A DNA stretch of 57,602 nucleotides from Flavobacteriaceae bacterium (GCA_025800395.1 JAOXRU010000007.1:1-57602), one strand, 5' to 3'. Shown: positions 45,488 through 55,308, counted from the first letter of the stretch. Translations and numbers: made by a program. The notes: generated by a model not told the origin, from the sequence alone.

Positions 45488-48400
45488 ATGAAAAATGAAT
45501 GGAAAGCGAAAATCGTATTTATTTTCGCAATCTTACTTTACACAGCCAGTTTTGCCCAGACCCAAGTTTCGGGTACTGTGGTAGACACAAACAACATGCC
45601 TCTTGGAGGTGCTACAGTTCTAGAGAAAGGAACCACAAACGGAACAAGTACCGATTTTGATGGTAACTTCTCTATTTCTGTACAGAACCAAAATGCTACT
45701 TTGGAAATATCTTATATCGGGTTTGCTACCCAAGGTATTGCATTAAACGGTAGAACAAAAATTACCGTAGTATTATTAGAGAATGCTCAAGGATTAGACG
45801 AAGTGGTAGTAACTGCTTTAGGTATTGAGCGTCAGGAGAAGAAAATTGGATACTCTACCCAGAAAATGTCTGCCGAGACCATTAATGAGGTGAGTGTGCC
45901 AAACACCGCAAACTTGTTTACAGGGCAGGTTGCTGGTTTAGTAGTTAACAACCGTACAGGTTTGTTTCAGAGCCCTGAAATTAGCCTGCGTGGTGGAACA
46001 CCTTTAATTGTTGTAGATGGTATTATTATTTCTTCGGATATGTATGATATTTCTCCCAACGACATAGCCGATATGAACGTGCTAAAAGGTGAAACTGCTT
46101 CTGCTTTATACGGGTCTCGCGCCTCTTCTGGTGCCATTATTATTACTACAAAAAATCCAAATGAAGAGGGATTAAATATAAGTGTGAATCACAACACTAT
46201 GGTTTCTGCGGGTTGGACTGTCTTCCCAGAGTTTCAAAAAGAATACGGAAATGGTTCTCAAGGAAAGTATGAATTTTGGGATGGTAAAGACGGTGGTATC
46301 TCTGATGGAGATATGATCTGGGGACCAAAATTTGAGCCTGGAGTTTTAGTGAAACAATGGAACTCTCCTATAAGAGATAAACAAACAGGAGAAGTTATTC
46401 CTTGGTGGGGAGATGTTTCAGGAACACAGTACGATGACAAGGCTCGTTATGAGCGTGTTGCTACACCTTGGAAATACCACGATAATTTGAAAGATTTTAT
46501 GGAAACTGGAGTTATTTCCTCTACAGATTTTTCTATTAACCAACGTTCGGAAAATGGATACTACCGCTTATCCGGAAACTTTAAATCACATAAAGGTCGT
46601 GTGCCAAATTCAAGTTTGAAAACTGGAGGACTTACTTTTAAGTCGCGCACCAATATTACCGACGATTTAACATTGGATGCGAAATTAGCATTAAACAAGG
46701 TGTATACCCCAAATTACCCTCGTCATGGGTACGGACCAAGAAATCACATGTATACCTTATTGGTTTGGATGGGAGATGATGTAAACGGAGAAGATCTAAA
46801 GAATCATATGTATATCCCTGGACAAGAAGGATACCGCCAGGCAAATTTTAACTATGCATGGTACAATAATGTTTACTTTGCGGCTAATGAGCTAAACCAA
46901 GAGTACGACAAGAATGTAATAAATGCGTTAATGAAATTGAAGTATCAATTTACAGATAATTTAAGTTTACAATTAAGAGGATCCGCAATACAGTCTAATC
47001 TGTTTGAAGATAGAGAAAGTCCTAAAAGTTATTTGAATTATGGAGATCCTAGAGAGGGAGATTACAAAACTTGGAACACCAAAAACCTTACTGTAGATTA
47101 CGATGCTTTGTTAAATTACAACAAATCATTTAGTAAAGACTTAGCAATAGATATTAATGTTGGAGCATCTTCTTATTATAACCAATACCAGCAAGAATAC
47201 AATGCAACAGATGGTTTGGTTGCACCTTGGATATATTCTTTAAATAATTCTGCAGGTGGAATTAAAGGACATACTAGATTATATAAAGAAGCAATTAATG
47301 CGGTATATGGAACGGTAAGTGTTGATTTGTTTGATGCTGTTTACTTAAACTTTACAGGAAGAAACGACTGGAATTCTACGCTTCCAGCACAGAACAGATC
47401 TTATTTCTATCCATCTGCTTCTTTAAGTACCGTAGTTTCTAATTTGGTTACTATGCCAGAGGCGATTAACTTATTAAAAGTGAAAGCTTCTTGGGCTAAA
47501 GTTTCTAAAGGATTTGATCCTTATTCTGTAAATCCAACTTATTATAATGCAGGATACTTTGCAGACAATCCTACTGTGGCATATCCGAATACTATTTTTA
47601 ATCAGGATTTAAAACCAGAACATAAAGCAACTACAGAGTTTGGTATAGTAACTTCTATGTTTAATAACCGATTGGGATTAGATGTGACTTATTACAACTC
47701 AAAACGTTCGGAAAATATTATAAACGAGCCAATATCATTGGCATCAGGATTCTCAAGTAAGCGAAATAACGCACATGAGTTTACCCGTAAAGGAGCAGAA
47801 ATTGTTTTAAGTGCGAATCCGTATAAAACAGAAAAATTTAAATGGGATGTATTGGTTAACTGGAGTACTTCTGCAGAGCGTTTAACACGTTTAGATAACA
47901 ATGCCAATACGTATGGCAACTTACAATTAGATGATCGTTCGGATAGCCATTTTGCGAAAGTTTGGGAGAAATCTGCCGATGGGCAATTAGTAATTGATGC
48001 TACTACTGGATTGCCTAATAGTAGGATTGATGCGGCTGTTTACCAAGGGCATAGAGACCCAAGCTGGCGCTTAGGTTTACAGAATAAGTTTAAAATGGGC
48101 AAATTCTTGGTAAACATTGGTATTGATGGCGTTTGGGGTGGAATTATCCGTTCTAAAACTGTGGAAAAAATGTGGTGGGGTGGAAAACATCCAAATTCAA
48201 CCAAATATAGAGATGCAGAATATGCAGCAGGAAACCCAGTATATGTGCCAGAAGGGGTGAATGTTGTTTCTGGTAGTTTAACCTATGATCCGTTTGGAAA
48301 TGTAATTTCTGATACTAGAGAATACCAAAAAAACACCACTGCTGTAAACTGGCAGTCTTGGTCGCAAACTTATCCGTATAGAGCGGCTGTTCTTCAAAGT

Positions 48401-48646
48401 GATGATTCTTTCTTTGCCAATATATTTGATAGAAGTTTCTTTAAGTTACGTACGTTACAAATAACCTATGATTTTACAGATATGGTTAAAATTAAAGGAA
48501 TGAAAAAATTTACCGCTACTTTATCTGGTTACAACTTATTGGCATGGAAAAAAGCAGATATCATTGATCCAGACTTTGGAAATGATGACAGCCTTCAAGA
48601 TCCATCTACAAGATATATCGGATTGGGTGTAAACATGAAATTCTAA
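45488..48646 (+). CDS. SusC/RagA-family TonB-linked outer membrane transporter
   Basis: A 1052-residue TonB-dependent barrel. ATG 45488 starts the signal peptide (MKNEWKAKIVFIFAILLYTASFAQ); the longer frame from 45458 is rejected. The mature N-terminus is a carboxypeptidase-like regulatory domain (VSGTVVDTNNMPLGGATVLEKGTTNGTSTDFDGNFSI), then the SusC signature GLDEVVVTALGIERQEKKIGYS near residue 107 and plug motifs SLRGGTPLIVVDGI and LKGETASALYGSRASSGAIIITTK near 200-220. The barrel ends IGLGVNMKF. It forms a lid-and-bucket pair with the SusD lipoprotein 18 bases downstream. The substrate is unknown. Confidence 0.94.
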   Translation: MKNEWKAKIVFIFAILLYTASFAQTQVSGTVVDTNNMPLGGATVLEKGTTNGTSTDFDGNFSISVQNQNATLEISYIGFATQGIALNGRTKITVVLLENAQGLDEVVVTALGIERQEKKIGYSTQKMSAETINEVSVPNTANLFTGQVAGLVVNNRTGLFQSPEISLRGGTPLIVVDGIIISSDMYDISPNDIADMNVLKGETASALYGSRASSGAIIITTKNPNEEGLNISVNHNTMVSAGWTVFPEFQKEYGNGSQGKYEFWDGKDGGISDGDMIWGPKFEPGVLVKQWNSPIRDKQTGEVIPWWGDVSGTQYDDKARYERVATPWKYHDNLKDFMETGVISSTDFSINQRSENGYYRLSGNFKSHKGRVPNSSLKTGGLTFKSRTNITDDLTLDAKLALNKVYTPNYPRHGYGPRNHMYTLLVWMGDDVNGEDLKNHMYIPGQEGYRQANFNYAWYNNVYFAANELNQEYDKNVINALMKLKYQFTDNLSLQLRGSAIQSNLFEDRESPKSYLNYGDPREGDYKTWNTKNLTVDYDALLNYNKSFSKDLAIDINVGASSYYNQYQQEYNATDGLVAPWIYSLNNSAGGIKGHTRLYKEAINAVYGTVSVDLFDAVYLNFTGRNDWNSTLPAQNRSYFYPSASLSTVVSNLVTMPEAINLLKVKASWAKVSKGFDPYSVNPTYYNAGYFADNPTVAYPNTIFNQDLKPEHKATTEFGIVTSMFNNRLGLDVTYYNSKRSENIINEPISLASGFSSKRNNAHEFTRKGAEIVLSANPYKTEKFKWDVLVNWSTSAERLTRLDNNANTYGNLQLDDRSDSHFAKVWEKSADGQLVIDATTGLPNSRIDAAVYQGHRDPSWRLGLQNKFKMGKFLVNIGIDGVWGGIIRSKTVEKMWWGGKHPNSTKYRDAEYAAGNPVYVPEGVNVVSGSLTYDPFGNVISDTREYQKNTTAVNWQSWSQTYPYRAAVLQSDDSFFANIFDRSFFKLRTLQITYDFTDMVKIKGMKKFTATLSGYNLLAWKKADIIDPDFGNDDSLQDPSTRYIGLGVNMKF

Positions 48647-48664
48647 TCTATTACTAATATAAAG

Positions 48665-50167
48665 ATGAAAAATATAAAATATTTACTTATTGCAATCTTG
48701 TTTACAGCAAATTATGCTTGTAATGATTTAGACGAGATTAATGAAGATCCAAACAACGTGAGTGAAGCAGATCCACGTTTGTTACTAACAGCTATTCAAA
48801 AAGATGCTTTTGAAGTGGAAGGCACCTCTCCAATGTATGCTTCTCGGATGTTGGTTTCTGCTGATGGAGAAAGCACTAGCCAATATTACAAATGGGATAG
48901 AGCAGGATTTAGCACCTATTTAACCCTTGGAGAAGTAACCAAAATGATAGAGGAAGCTAAAAGAGCGGAACTACCAGAATACGAAGCATTAGGGAAATTC
49001 TTCCGTGCATATTATTTTAATAAATTAACGCTTACTTTTGGTGATATTCCGTTTGCGCAAGCATTGCAAGGCGAAACAGAAAGGGTTTTTCAACCAACTT
49101 ATTCTACACAAAAAGAAGTGTTTGTTGGAATTTTAAAAGAGTTGGAAGAAGCCAATGAAATTCTTAAAACTAACACCAATATTATTGGTGGGGATATTAT
49201 TTTTAACGGAGATATGATAAAATGGAGAAAAGTGATTAACAGCTTCCGTTTGAAAATATTAATTAGTTTATCAAAGAAAGCTGGAGATATGGATTTAAAT
49301 ATTGCAGCAAGCTTTGCTAGTATCGTAAATAACGAGCCAATTATTTCTAGTGTTGAGGATTCTGCTATGTTGGTTTTTGAAGATGCAGAAGGCGCACGCT
49401 ATAGCGAATTTAACTCCTCTGGCTATGGTTCTGGGATGTATATGGCCAGTACTTTTGTAGATATGTTGAAAGATCGTCAAGATCCACGTTTGTTTATTTT
49501 TTGTACACAAACCCGTAAAGGAAAAGAAGACGGCTTAGCAATTAACGATTTTGCTTCCTATGCAGGAGCGGATCCGACTATTCCTTATGGAGAGTATAAC
49601 GATATTGCCGCTGCAGGCTTACTTTCTAAGGTAAATTTGCGTTATAGTACAGACCCAACCACAGAACCACATGCTATCTTAGGATATTGGGAGATGGAGT
49701 TTGTTTTAGCAGAAGCCGCAGTGAGAGGATGGATTCCTGCTGCAACAGCTAAAAGTCACTATGAAAATGGTGTGCGTGCATCGTTTCAATTTTATAACAC
49801 CTATGCAAAAGGGTTAGAATCTTTTGTAGATGCTGCTGCTGCAACTACTTACTTAGATGGTGCAGATGTAGGTTTTGATAATGCAGCTAATACAGCAGAT
49901 CAAATAGCATTAATTATCGAACAAAAGTACTTTGCTTCCTTTTTGCAAGATGGATGGAGAATGTACTTTGACCAATTGCGTACTGGGGTGCCAAACTTTC
50001 CTTATGTAGGAACCAATACCCCTCCAACACGTTGGATGTACCCAAATGAGGAGTATGTGAACAATGCCGATAATGTGAATGCTGCGGTTAGCGCGCAATT
50101 TGGATCTAGTAACGATGGTATTCGTCAAATTCCTTGGTGGTTAATTGGCGGCGCTACTATCAACTAA
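48665..50167 (+). CDS. SusD/RagB-family nutrient-binding lipoprotein
   Basis: A 500-residue outer-membrane lipoprotein with signal MKNIKYLLIAILFTANYAC (Cys at 19) and NDLDEINEDPNNVSEADPRLLLTAIQ, typical of the SusD-like_2 branch. TPR-like helical segments include GKFFRAYYFNKLTLTFGDIPFAQAL near residue 115 and the C-terminal WEMEFVLAEAAVRGW near 345 and IIEQKYFASFLQDGWRMYFDQLRTGVP near 415. It captures substrate for the SusC channel encoded immediately upstream. Cotranscription is near certain. The next gene, a secreted phosphatase-like enzyme, begins 96 bases later. Confidence 0.93.
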   Translation: MKNIKYLLIAILFTANYACNDLDEINEDPNNVSEADPRLLLTAIQKDAFEVEGTSPMYASRMLVSADGESTSQYYKWDRAGFSTYLTLGEVTKMIEEAKRAELPEYEALGKFFRAYYFNKLTLTFGDIPFAQALQGETERVFQPTYSTQKEVFVGILKELEEANEILKTNTNIIGGDIIFNGDMIKWRKVINSFRLKILISLSKKAGDMDLNIAASFASIVNNEPIISSVEDSAMLVFEDAEGARYSEFNSSGYGSGMYMASTFVDMLKDRQDPRLFIFCTQTRKGKEDGLAINDFASYAGADPTIPYGEYNDIAAAGLLSKVNLRYSTDPTTEPHAILGYWEMEFVLAEAAVRGWIPAATAKSHYENGVRASFQFYNTYAKGLESFVDAAAATTYLDGADVGFDNAANTADQIALIIEQKYFASFLQDGWRMYFDQLRTGVPNFPYVGTNTPPTRWMYPNEEYVNNADNVNAAVSAQFGSSNDGIRQIPWWLIGGATIN

Positions 50168-50262
50168 AATGATGATGGATAACCTATAATTGATATACGG
50201 GCAAATACCACTTCTTCTATGGGGTGGTCTTTGCTTTTTAAAGAATTTTTTAAGTATTTGAA

Positions 50263-51837
50263 ATGAAAAAATTAATAATTGTTTTGTTTATGGCAATAGG
50301 CAGTTTGTCTTTTGCCCAGAAAATTGAAATACAGCCTTATTTACAAGATGCTGAACCAAATTCTATAGTGGTGAAATGGCAGACTTCATTTGGGGAAGAA
50401 AGTACGGTGTATTGGGGGACTTCTCCTAAGAAGCTCAAACAGAAGGTAAGTGGCGAAAGTCGTGCAATGAATTATACCAAGGCACAGTTACACGAAGTTA
50501 AGATTACAGGTTTAAAACGTTTTACTACATACTACTACAAGGTAAAAACAGGAAAAACCTATTCGGATGTTTTTCAGTTTAAAACGCCGCCTTTTGCCAC
50601 CGATGGAGAAGATTTTAAATTTTTAGCCATGTCGGATATGCAATATGATAGTCAGCAACCGGATAAGTTTAAGGAAATTGTTCAAGAAGGAATTTTAGAT
50701 TATATGCAAGAAGCCTTTGAAGGCGATTTGCCAGATAATTTAGCTTTGGTAATGATTCCTGGTGATTTGGTAACTACAGGAGCGATTTACCACCAATGGA
50801 AAGATCATTTTTTTGGCCCTTCGGCTAAGTTGTTTTCCAAGGTGCCTGTGTATCCGGTATTGGGTAATCATGAAGGGAACTCCCAGTTTTATTTCCAGTA
50901 TTTTACTTTACCAGAGAATGGTACGCCAGCATATCACGAGCATTGGTGGTATAAAGATTATGGCAATACCCGTTTTTTGGGGTTGAATAGCAACGCGGGC
51001 TATAGAGATTCTAGAGCGCAAATGGATTGGCTTAAAAAGGTTTTGGAAGAAACCGCCAAAAATGAAGATGTGGATTTTGTGTTTGCACAAATGCACCATC
51101 CGCATAAATCGGAGTTATGGATTCCTGGAGAAGAGGAATTTAGTGGTAAAGTAGTAAAGCTATTGGAAAACTTTAGTACAAAAACAGGAAAACCGAGTGT
51201 GCACTTTTTTGGGCATACGCATGGGTATTCTAGAGGACAATCTAAAGACCATAAGCACCTTTGGGTAAATGTAGCTTCTGCTGGTGGCGCTATAGATAAT
51301 TGGGGAGAATTTAAAGGTATAGATTATGAAGAATTTACCGTTACCCAAGACGAATATGGTTTTGTAATGGTAGAGGTAGATGACAATCCGGAGAATCCGA
51401 AGTTTACCTTGAAGCGTATTTCCCGAGGAAATACCATTAAGGGAAGAGATAATGAGCAGACCGATGAGATAACGGTATTTAAAAAATCGAAAAAACCCAA
51501 TACGCCAGCATTGGTAAGCCCGGTAAACCAAGAGATGGAAATAACAGGTGTTGTGTTAAAGGCTGGACCGTTTAGTAGTACTTTTAAAAATACTTTTCAT
51601 GCTGCGGCGAATTGGCAGCTGAGTACCAAAGAAGATTTTAGCGCTAAGATTTGGGATAGTTGGAAACAACACGAAAACTGGTATTATTTGGAGAATCGCC
51701 AAAAAAATGATGATCTTACCGATGAAAAGGCGCCGCGTTTGCAGCCAAATACCACCTATTATTGGCGGGTGCGCTATAGAGACCAGCACTTAAATTGGAG
51801 TGCTTGGTCTGAAGTGGGGACTTTTAAGACAAAATAG
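50263..51837 (+). CDS. secreted purple-acid-phosphatase-like metallophosphoesterase with FN3-like ends
   Basis: A 524-residue exported enzyme with signal MKKLIIVLFMAIGSLSFAQ. An N-terminal purple acid phosphatase-type FN3 domain (VVKWQTSFGEESTVYWGTSPKKLKQKV, TGLKRFTTYYYKVKTG) precedes the catalytic domain. Metal motifs: MSDMQYD near residue 125, IPGDLVTTG near 166, LGNHEGN near 203, QMHHPHKSE near 277, FGHTHGYSRG near 317. The first motif has Gln where many families have His (DxH). Residues about 415-524 form a second FN3-like domain (PNTTYYWRVRYRDQHLNWSAWSEVGTF). It sits after SusC/SusD, suggesting release of phosphate or attack on a phosphorylated substrate at the surface or periplasm. Confidence 0.85.
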   Translation: MKKLIIVLFMAIGSLSFAQKIEIQPYLQDAEPNSIVVKWQTSFGEESTVYWGTSPKKLKQKVSGESRAMNYTKAQLHEVKITGLKRFTTYYYKVKTGKTYSDVFQFKTPPFATDGEDFKFLAMSDMQYDSQQPDKFKEIVQEGILDYMQEAFEGDLPDNLALVMIPGDLVTTGAIYHQWKDHFFGPSAKLFSKVPVYPVLGNHEGNSQFYFQYFTLPENGTPAYHEHWWYKDYGNTRFLGLNSNAGYRDSRAQMDWLKKVLEETAKNEDVDFVFAQMHHPHKSELWIPGEEEFSGKVVKLLENFSTKTGKPSVHFFGHTHGYSRGQSKDHKHLWVNVASAGGAIDNWGEFKGIDYEEFTVTQDEYGFVMVEVDDNPENPKFTLKRISRGNTIKGRDNEQTDEITVFKKSKKPNTPALVSPVNQEMEITGVVLKAGPFSSTFKNTFHAAANWQLSTKEDFSAKIWDSWKQHENWYYLENRQKNDDLTDEKAPRLQPNTTYYWRVRYRDQHLNWSAWSEVGTFKTK

Positions 51838-52187
51838 AATTATTTGAAAATATAAATTTGATTATAAATGGAAATGGGTGAGGGGTAGTAGTGATAGCTT
51901 TTTTTGAAGAGAAATTAGTGCAACTAGAGCGAGGAAGCGACCGCAGGAAGCTACCGCAGCCGTAGTGGCACTTTTCTCTGAAAAAAAACTACAAGCGAAT
52001 GACCCGACCCGCCTTTGCGAGTGAGGGTACGAGCAAGTGAAGGTGGGGCACCTCCTAAAAAAGAAAAAACGGATAAAGAAGCTTTTTGGCTTTCCTTATA
52101 CCTTGGTTTTTACCTTTTGCCTTTTGAAATTGCTGCAATAAATAGCCTTTTTTCCTTTTTATTTCAGATTAAGACCATTTCTATTGT
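51838..52187. other. 350-base intergenic region between convergent genes, holding a structured element
   Basis: No gene. The central part (51896-52055) is a GC-rich, self-complementary block described separately. The rest is AT-rich. A small open frame at 52015-52242 starts inside the block and runs into the next gene's antisense; I do not accept it as a gene. Confidence 0.6.
51896..52055. repeat. GC-rich structured intergenic element
   Basis: Left arm AGCTTTTTTTGAAGAGAAAT... (51896 on) pairs imperfectly with the right arm ending near 51990: AGAGAAA with TTTCTCT, GTGC with GCAC, ACTA with TAGT, and T7 with A8. The enclosed loop is GC-rich (GAGCGAGGAAGCGACCGCAGG). A second block follows with CCCGACCCGCCTTTGCGAG and a GGTG-GGG-CACC hairpin near 52042-52051. 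It resembles the intergenic repeats seen in flavobacterial genomes (memory) but I cannot count copies. Confidence 0.55.
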
Positions 52188-53270
52188 TTATACTTTGATA
52201 AATATTTTCTTTTTGTATAAAATCCATCCTAGGCTGAGGTAAAAGCTGAGCACCAATAATGCGTATACAAGAGATTGGGTTTTGCTGGCTAGAGGCAATA
52301 TATCTTGCAATTGGGCGTATAAGTAACCATGGATGCTCTGATCTCCTATTTTGAGGCGATAAAAGGATTTTGCAATAAAGCCAGAGGCAAAAAAGATGAT
52401 GAGTGCATTCATACCTACTGCTTGAAATAGTTTTCCAAAACGTATTTGTTTGATATCCATCAAATAATAGAGTAATGCCAAGCAAATGGCTGCCCATCCG
52501 CTAGTAACGCATACAAAACTGCTGCTCCACAAGGCTTTATTAATTGGAAAAATAAAATCCCAAGTGTGGCCAACTGCCAGTGCGCCGAACCCAAATAGGA
52601 GTAGATTTTTCCATTGTTTGTATAGAAGTTGTTGCGCCATCCAAATACCACTTATGCAGCTTGTAATTGCTGGAATGGTGCTCAGTAAGCCTTCGGGGTC
52701 GTAATCTTTTTTCCACATATGTGATCCCAATATTTGAAGGTCGAGGTAGTTTGCCCAATTGTTAGCCGCTCTTTCAAAAGTGGGCGAGCTACCATCTGGT
52801 AGTGGAATATACCCCAACCAAACCCAATACAATAGCAGCAATGCAATACCAAGAATATAAAGTGTCTTTGGTTTCAAATACAAAAACAAGAGCGAAGTTA
52901 TGCCAAAAACAAGTCCAATACGCTGCAATACACCTGGGAATCGCCAAGATTCAAACGCTTTTAAAAATGGAGGTACAGGTAAAAAAATACTTAGAATCAG
53001 ACCCAATCCAATAATTTTTATAGAACGAATAAATAGCTTTCTTAGTGCAGTAGCCGATACAGTTTTATAGTCTTTATAGACAATATATATGGCCATGCCC
53101 ACAATACAAATAAAGAAAGGGAATACCAGATCGGTAGGCGTATAGCCGTGCCAACTGGCATGTGCTAGGGGTGCATAAATGGTTCCCCAACTTCCAGGAT
53201 TGTTTACCAAGATCATGGCTGCAATGGTAAGGCCACGCAACATATCTATGGCTCCTATACGAACTCTCAT
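52188..53270 (-). CDS. NagX-like acyltransferase (DUF5009/heparan-alpha-glucosaminide N-acetyltransferase type)
   Basis: A 360-residue polytopic membrane protein, ATG at 53270 (MRVRIGAIDMLRGLTIAAMILVNNPGSWG), which overlaps the symporter stop in TAATG. A Met 10 codons earlier would overlap more. The IDxLRGLTIAxMILVNNPGSW motif and the HASWHGYTPTDLVFPFFICIVGMAI segment with its key histidine are typical of this family (human HGSNAT acetylates terminal glucosamine; bacterial relatives are NagX). About ten hydrophobic segments follow. Probably acts on an amino sugar or related group at the inner membrane. Coupled to the symporter gene. Confidence 0.86.
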   Translation of the reverse strand: MRVRIGAIDMLRGLTIAAMILVNNPGSWGTIYAPLAHASWHGYTPTDLVFPFFICIVGMAIYIVYKDYKTVSATALRKLFIRSIKIIGLGLILSIFLPVPPFLKAFESWRFPGVLQRIGLVFGITSLLFLYLKPKTLYILGIALLLLYWVWLGYIPLPDGSSPTFERAANNWANYLDLQILGSHMWKKDYDPEGLLSTIPAITSCISGIWMAQQLLYKQWKNLLLFGFGALAVGHTWDFIFPINKALWSSSFVCVTSGWAAICLALLYYLMDIKQIRFGKLFQAVGMNALIIFFASGFIAKSFYRLKIGDQSIHGYLYAQLQDILPLASKTQSLVYALLVLSFYLSLGWILYKKKIFIKV

Positions 53271-55099
53271 TATAGTACGGTGTTTTTGATTTTTTTCCAT
53301 ACTTTGCTCAAGGCAAAAGCGGCAGCAGTTGCCACTAAGGTAAGTCCTACAGCCAAGCTATAATGTCCGTAAATCCAATTTCCAGTAGCAAACATGGTGG
53401 CGTAGACCAAGATACAGCCCAAGAGCATGGCAAGGATACCGCTAGGCACACTCCATGCGATATGCTTTTGGATGTTTTTTCCGGCTTTTTTCGCAGTTTC
53501 GGTTACTGTTTTCCAGCCTGGACCACCTGGTTGAATTTTGGTATAAAAGTCTTCTAGTGTTTTTTGTTTTTCTGGGCGAGTAAGGTAAGTGGTTACTAGC
53601 CAAACAATGGAGGTGATAAGCACCACCATAGGGAACTGACTCCATTTTGGCAATAAACCGCTAATGGCTTCTCCTTGTGTATTGGTTCCACCAAATAAGT
53701 TTGCTCCGATGGAGGTGAAGGTAAAAAGAATGGAGATGATACCAGAGGAAAACATGGCGGAAATTTCAGACCATGCATTGATTCGCCACCAAAACCATCT
53801 GAGAATAAATATGAGTCCTGTACCTGCACCAAACATAAGAATGATATCAAATATTTGTTTGGCATTGGTAAGACTAAGTGCCATAAGTGCACCAAGTAAC
53901 ATGATGATTACAGTAGTTATACGACCAACATTTACCAATTCTTTTTCCTTAGCTTTTGGAGAAACAAACCGTTGGTAAAAATCGTTTACCAAATAAGAAG
54001 CTCCCCAGTTAAGATGGGTGGAAATGGTGCTCATAAAGGCGGCAATAAGCGATGCTAAAACCAAACCTAATAAGCCAGCGGGCAAAAAAGTTAGCATGGC
54101 AGGATAGGCCAAATCATGCCCTATTTTATCTGTAGACACATTGGGAAATGCTGCTTGAATACTCGCCAAATCTGGAAAAACTACTAAGGAAGCTAATGCC
54201 ACTAAAATCCAAGGCCATGGACGTAGCGCATAATGCATAATATTAAACATAAAAGTTGCTCCTATGGCATGGTTTTCATCTTTAGCAGCCAGCATACGCT
54301 GTGCAATATAACCGCCGCCACCTGGTTCTGCTCCTGGATACCAAGAACTCCACCATTGCACTGCTAGTGGTATAATAAGAATACTAATGAGTAATTCTGT
54401 ATTGTTGAAATCTGGGAGTATAGACATTTTCGATTGTACTACTTCATTAGCCAATAAACCATCTAAACCACCTACATTGGGGTGGCCAACAGCTACTACT
54501 GCTGCTCCAATGGCACCAATTATTGCAATAAAAAACAATACAAAGTCGGTGTAAATTACGCCTCGAAATCCGCCTAAGGCACTAAACAGCACCGTTACTA
54601 CAGAAGCAATTCCTATAGTTTCTACAGCACTTAAGCCTAGCATGACTTCTCCAATTTTAATAGCCGCTAAGCAAACGGCGGATATGCTTAATACATTAAA
54701 AAACAAACCTAAGTAAATGGCTCTAAAACCACGTAAGAATTGGGCTGCTTTTCCGCTATATCGCAATTCGTAGAATTCGATATCGGTGTTTACATTACTT
54801 TTACGCCAAAGTTTGGCATAAACAAATACGGTGAGCATTCCAGTTAGTAAAAAGGCCCACCAAACCCAATTACCAGAAACACCATTCTGTCGCACTAAGT
54901 CGGTAACTAAATTGGGGGTGTCGGTGGAAAAGGTAGTGGCAACCATAGACATTCCTAATAGCCACCAAGGCATCGATCTGCCAGATAAGAAGAATTCGCT
55001 ACTACTTTTTCCAGATTTTTTACTTACCCAAATACCAATGAAGATGACGATCACAAAAAATCCAATAATAATACTGTAATCGAGGCTTGTTAATTTCAT
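53270..55099 (-). CDS. sodium:solute symporter
   Basis: A 609-residue member of the SSS family with about 13 helices. ATG 55099 (MKLTSLDYSIIIGFFVIVIFIG) is the natural start; the upstream frame (to 55156) lacks a membrane-compatible N-terminus. Recognisable elements are FFLSGRSMPWWLLGMSMVATTFSTDTPNLVTDL near residue 35, GGFRGVIYTDFVLFFIAIIGAI near 175, and PAGLLGLVLASLIAAFMSTISTHLNWGASYLVNDFYQRF near 350. Similar symporters sit next to sugar-utilisation genes in Bacteroidota. Its stop overlaps the NagX-like start. It reads away from the YeeE pair and converges with the SusCD genes via NagX. Confidence 0.9.
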   Translation of the reverse strand: MKLTSLDYSIIIGFFVIVIFIGIWVSKKSGKSSSEFFLSGRSMPWWLLGMSMVATTFSTDTPNLVTDLVRQNGVSGNWVWWAFLLTGMLTVFVYAKLWRKSNVNTDIEFYELRYSGKAAQFLRGFRAIYLGLFFNVLSISAVCLAAIKIGEVMLGLSAVETIGIASVVTVLFSALGGFRGVIYTDFVLFFIAIIGAIGAAVVAVGHPNVGGLDGLLANEVVQSKMSILPDFNNTELLISILIIPLAVQWWSSWYPGAEPGGGGYIAQRMLAAKDENHAIGATFMFNIMHYALRPWPWILVALASLVVFPDLASIQAAFPNVSTDKIGHDLAYPAMLTFLPAGLLGLVLASLIAAFMSTISTHLNWGASYLVNDFYQRFVSPKAKEKELVNVGRITTVIIMLLGALMALSLTNAKQIFDIILMFGAGTGLIFILRWFWWRINAWSEISAMFSSGIISILFTFTSIGANLFGGTNTQGEAISGLLPKWSQFPMVVLITSIVWLVTTYLTRPEKQKTLEDFYTKIQPGGPGWKTVTETAKKAGKNIQKHIAWSVPSGILAMLLGCILVYATMFATGNWIYGHYSLAVGLTLVATAAAFALSKVWKKIKNTVL

Positions 55100-55197
55100 A
55101 AATATGTTTTTGTTTAGTTGGTAATTATTTAAGACAATTTTTGCGGGTAGTTTCAAAAATCTGCTGAAAAAATAGGTTAAATAAAATCAATACGCAA

Positions 55198-55214
55198 GTA
55201 GAATACGGTTCTAC
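55198..55214. repeat. small palindrome in the symporter-YeeE divergent spacer
   Basis: GTAGAA, loop TACGG, TTCTAC. It lies roughly midway between the two divergent starts (55099 and 55309) and could be an operator. Weak evidence. Confidence 0.3.
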
Positions 55215-55308
55215 ACCTATAAAAATGTAGTGTTTACAACTTAAAGTAGGAAAAAAGCCACCTATTATTTATCTTGTAGATAGATGATTATAAACCTAAA
55301 TTGTTGTT

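Noticed and set aside
51838-52187. An integron-type attC site in the GC-rich block
   Set aside because: The paired core GTTRRRY/RYYYAAC sequences are not present, and there is no integrase or cassette array.
52015-52242. 75-codon plus-strand frame after the phosphatase gene
   Set aside because: It begins inside the GC-rich structured block, has biased composition and overlaps the antisense of the NagX-like gene.
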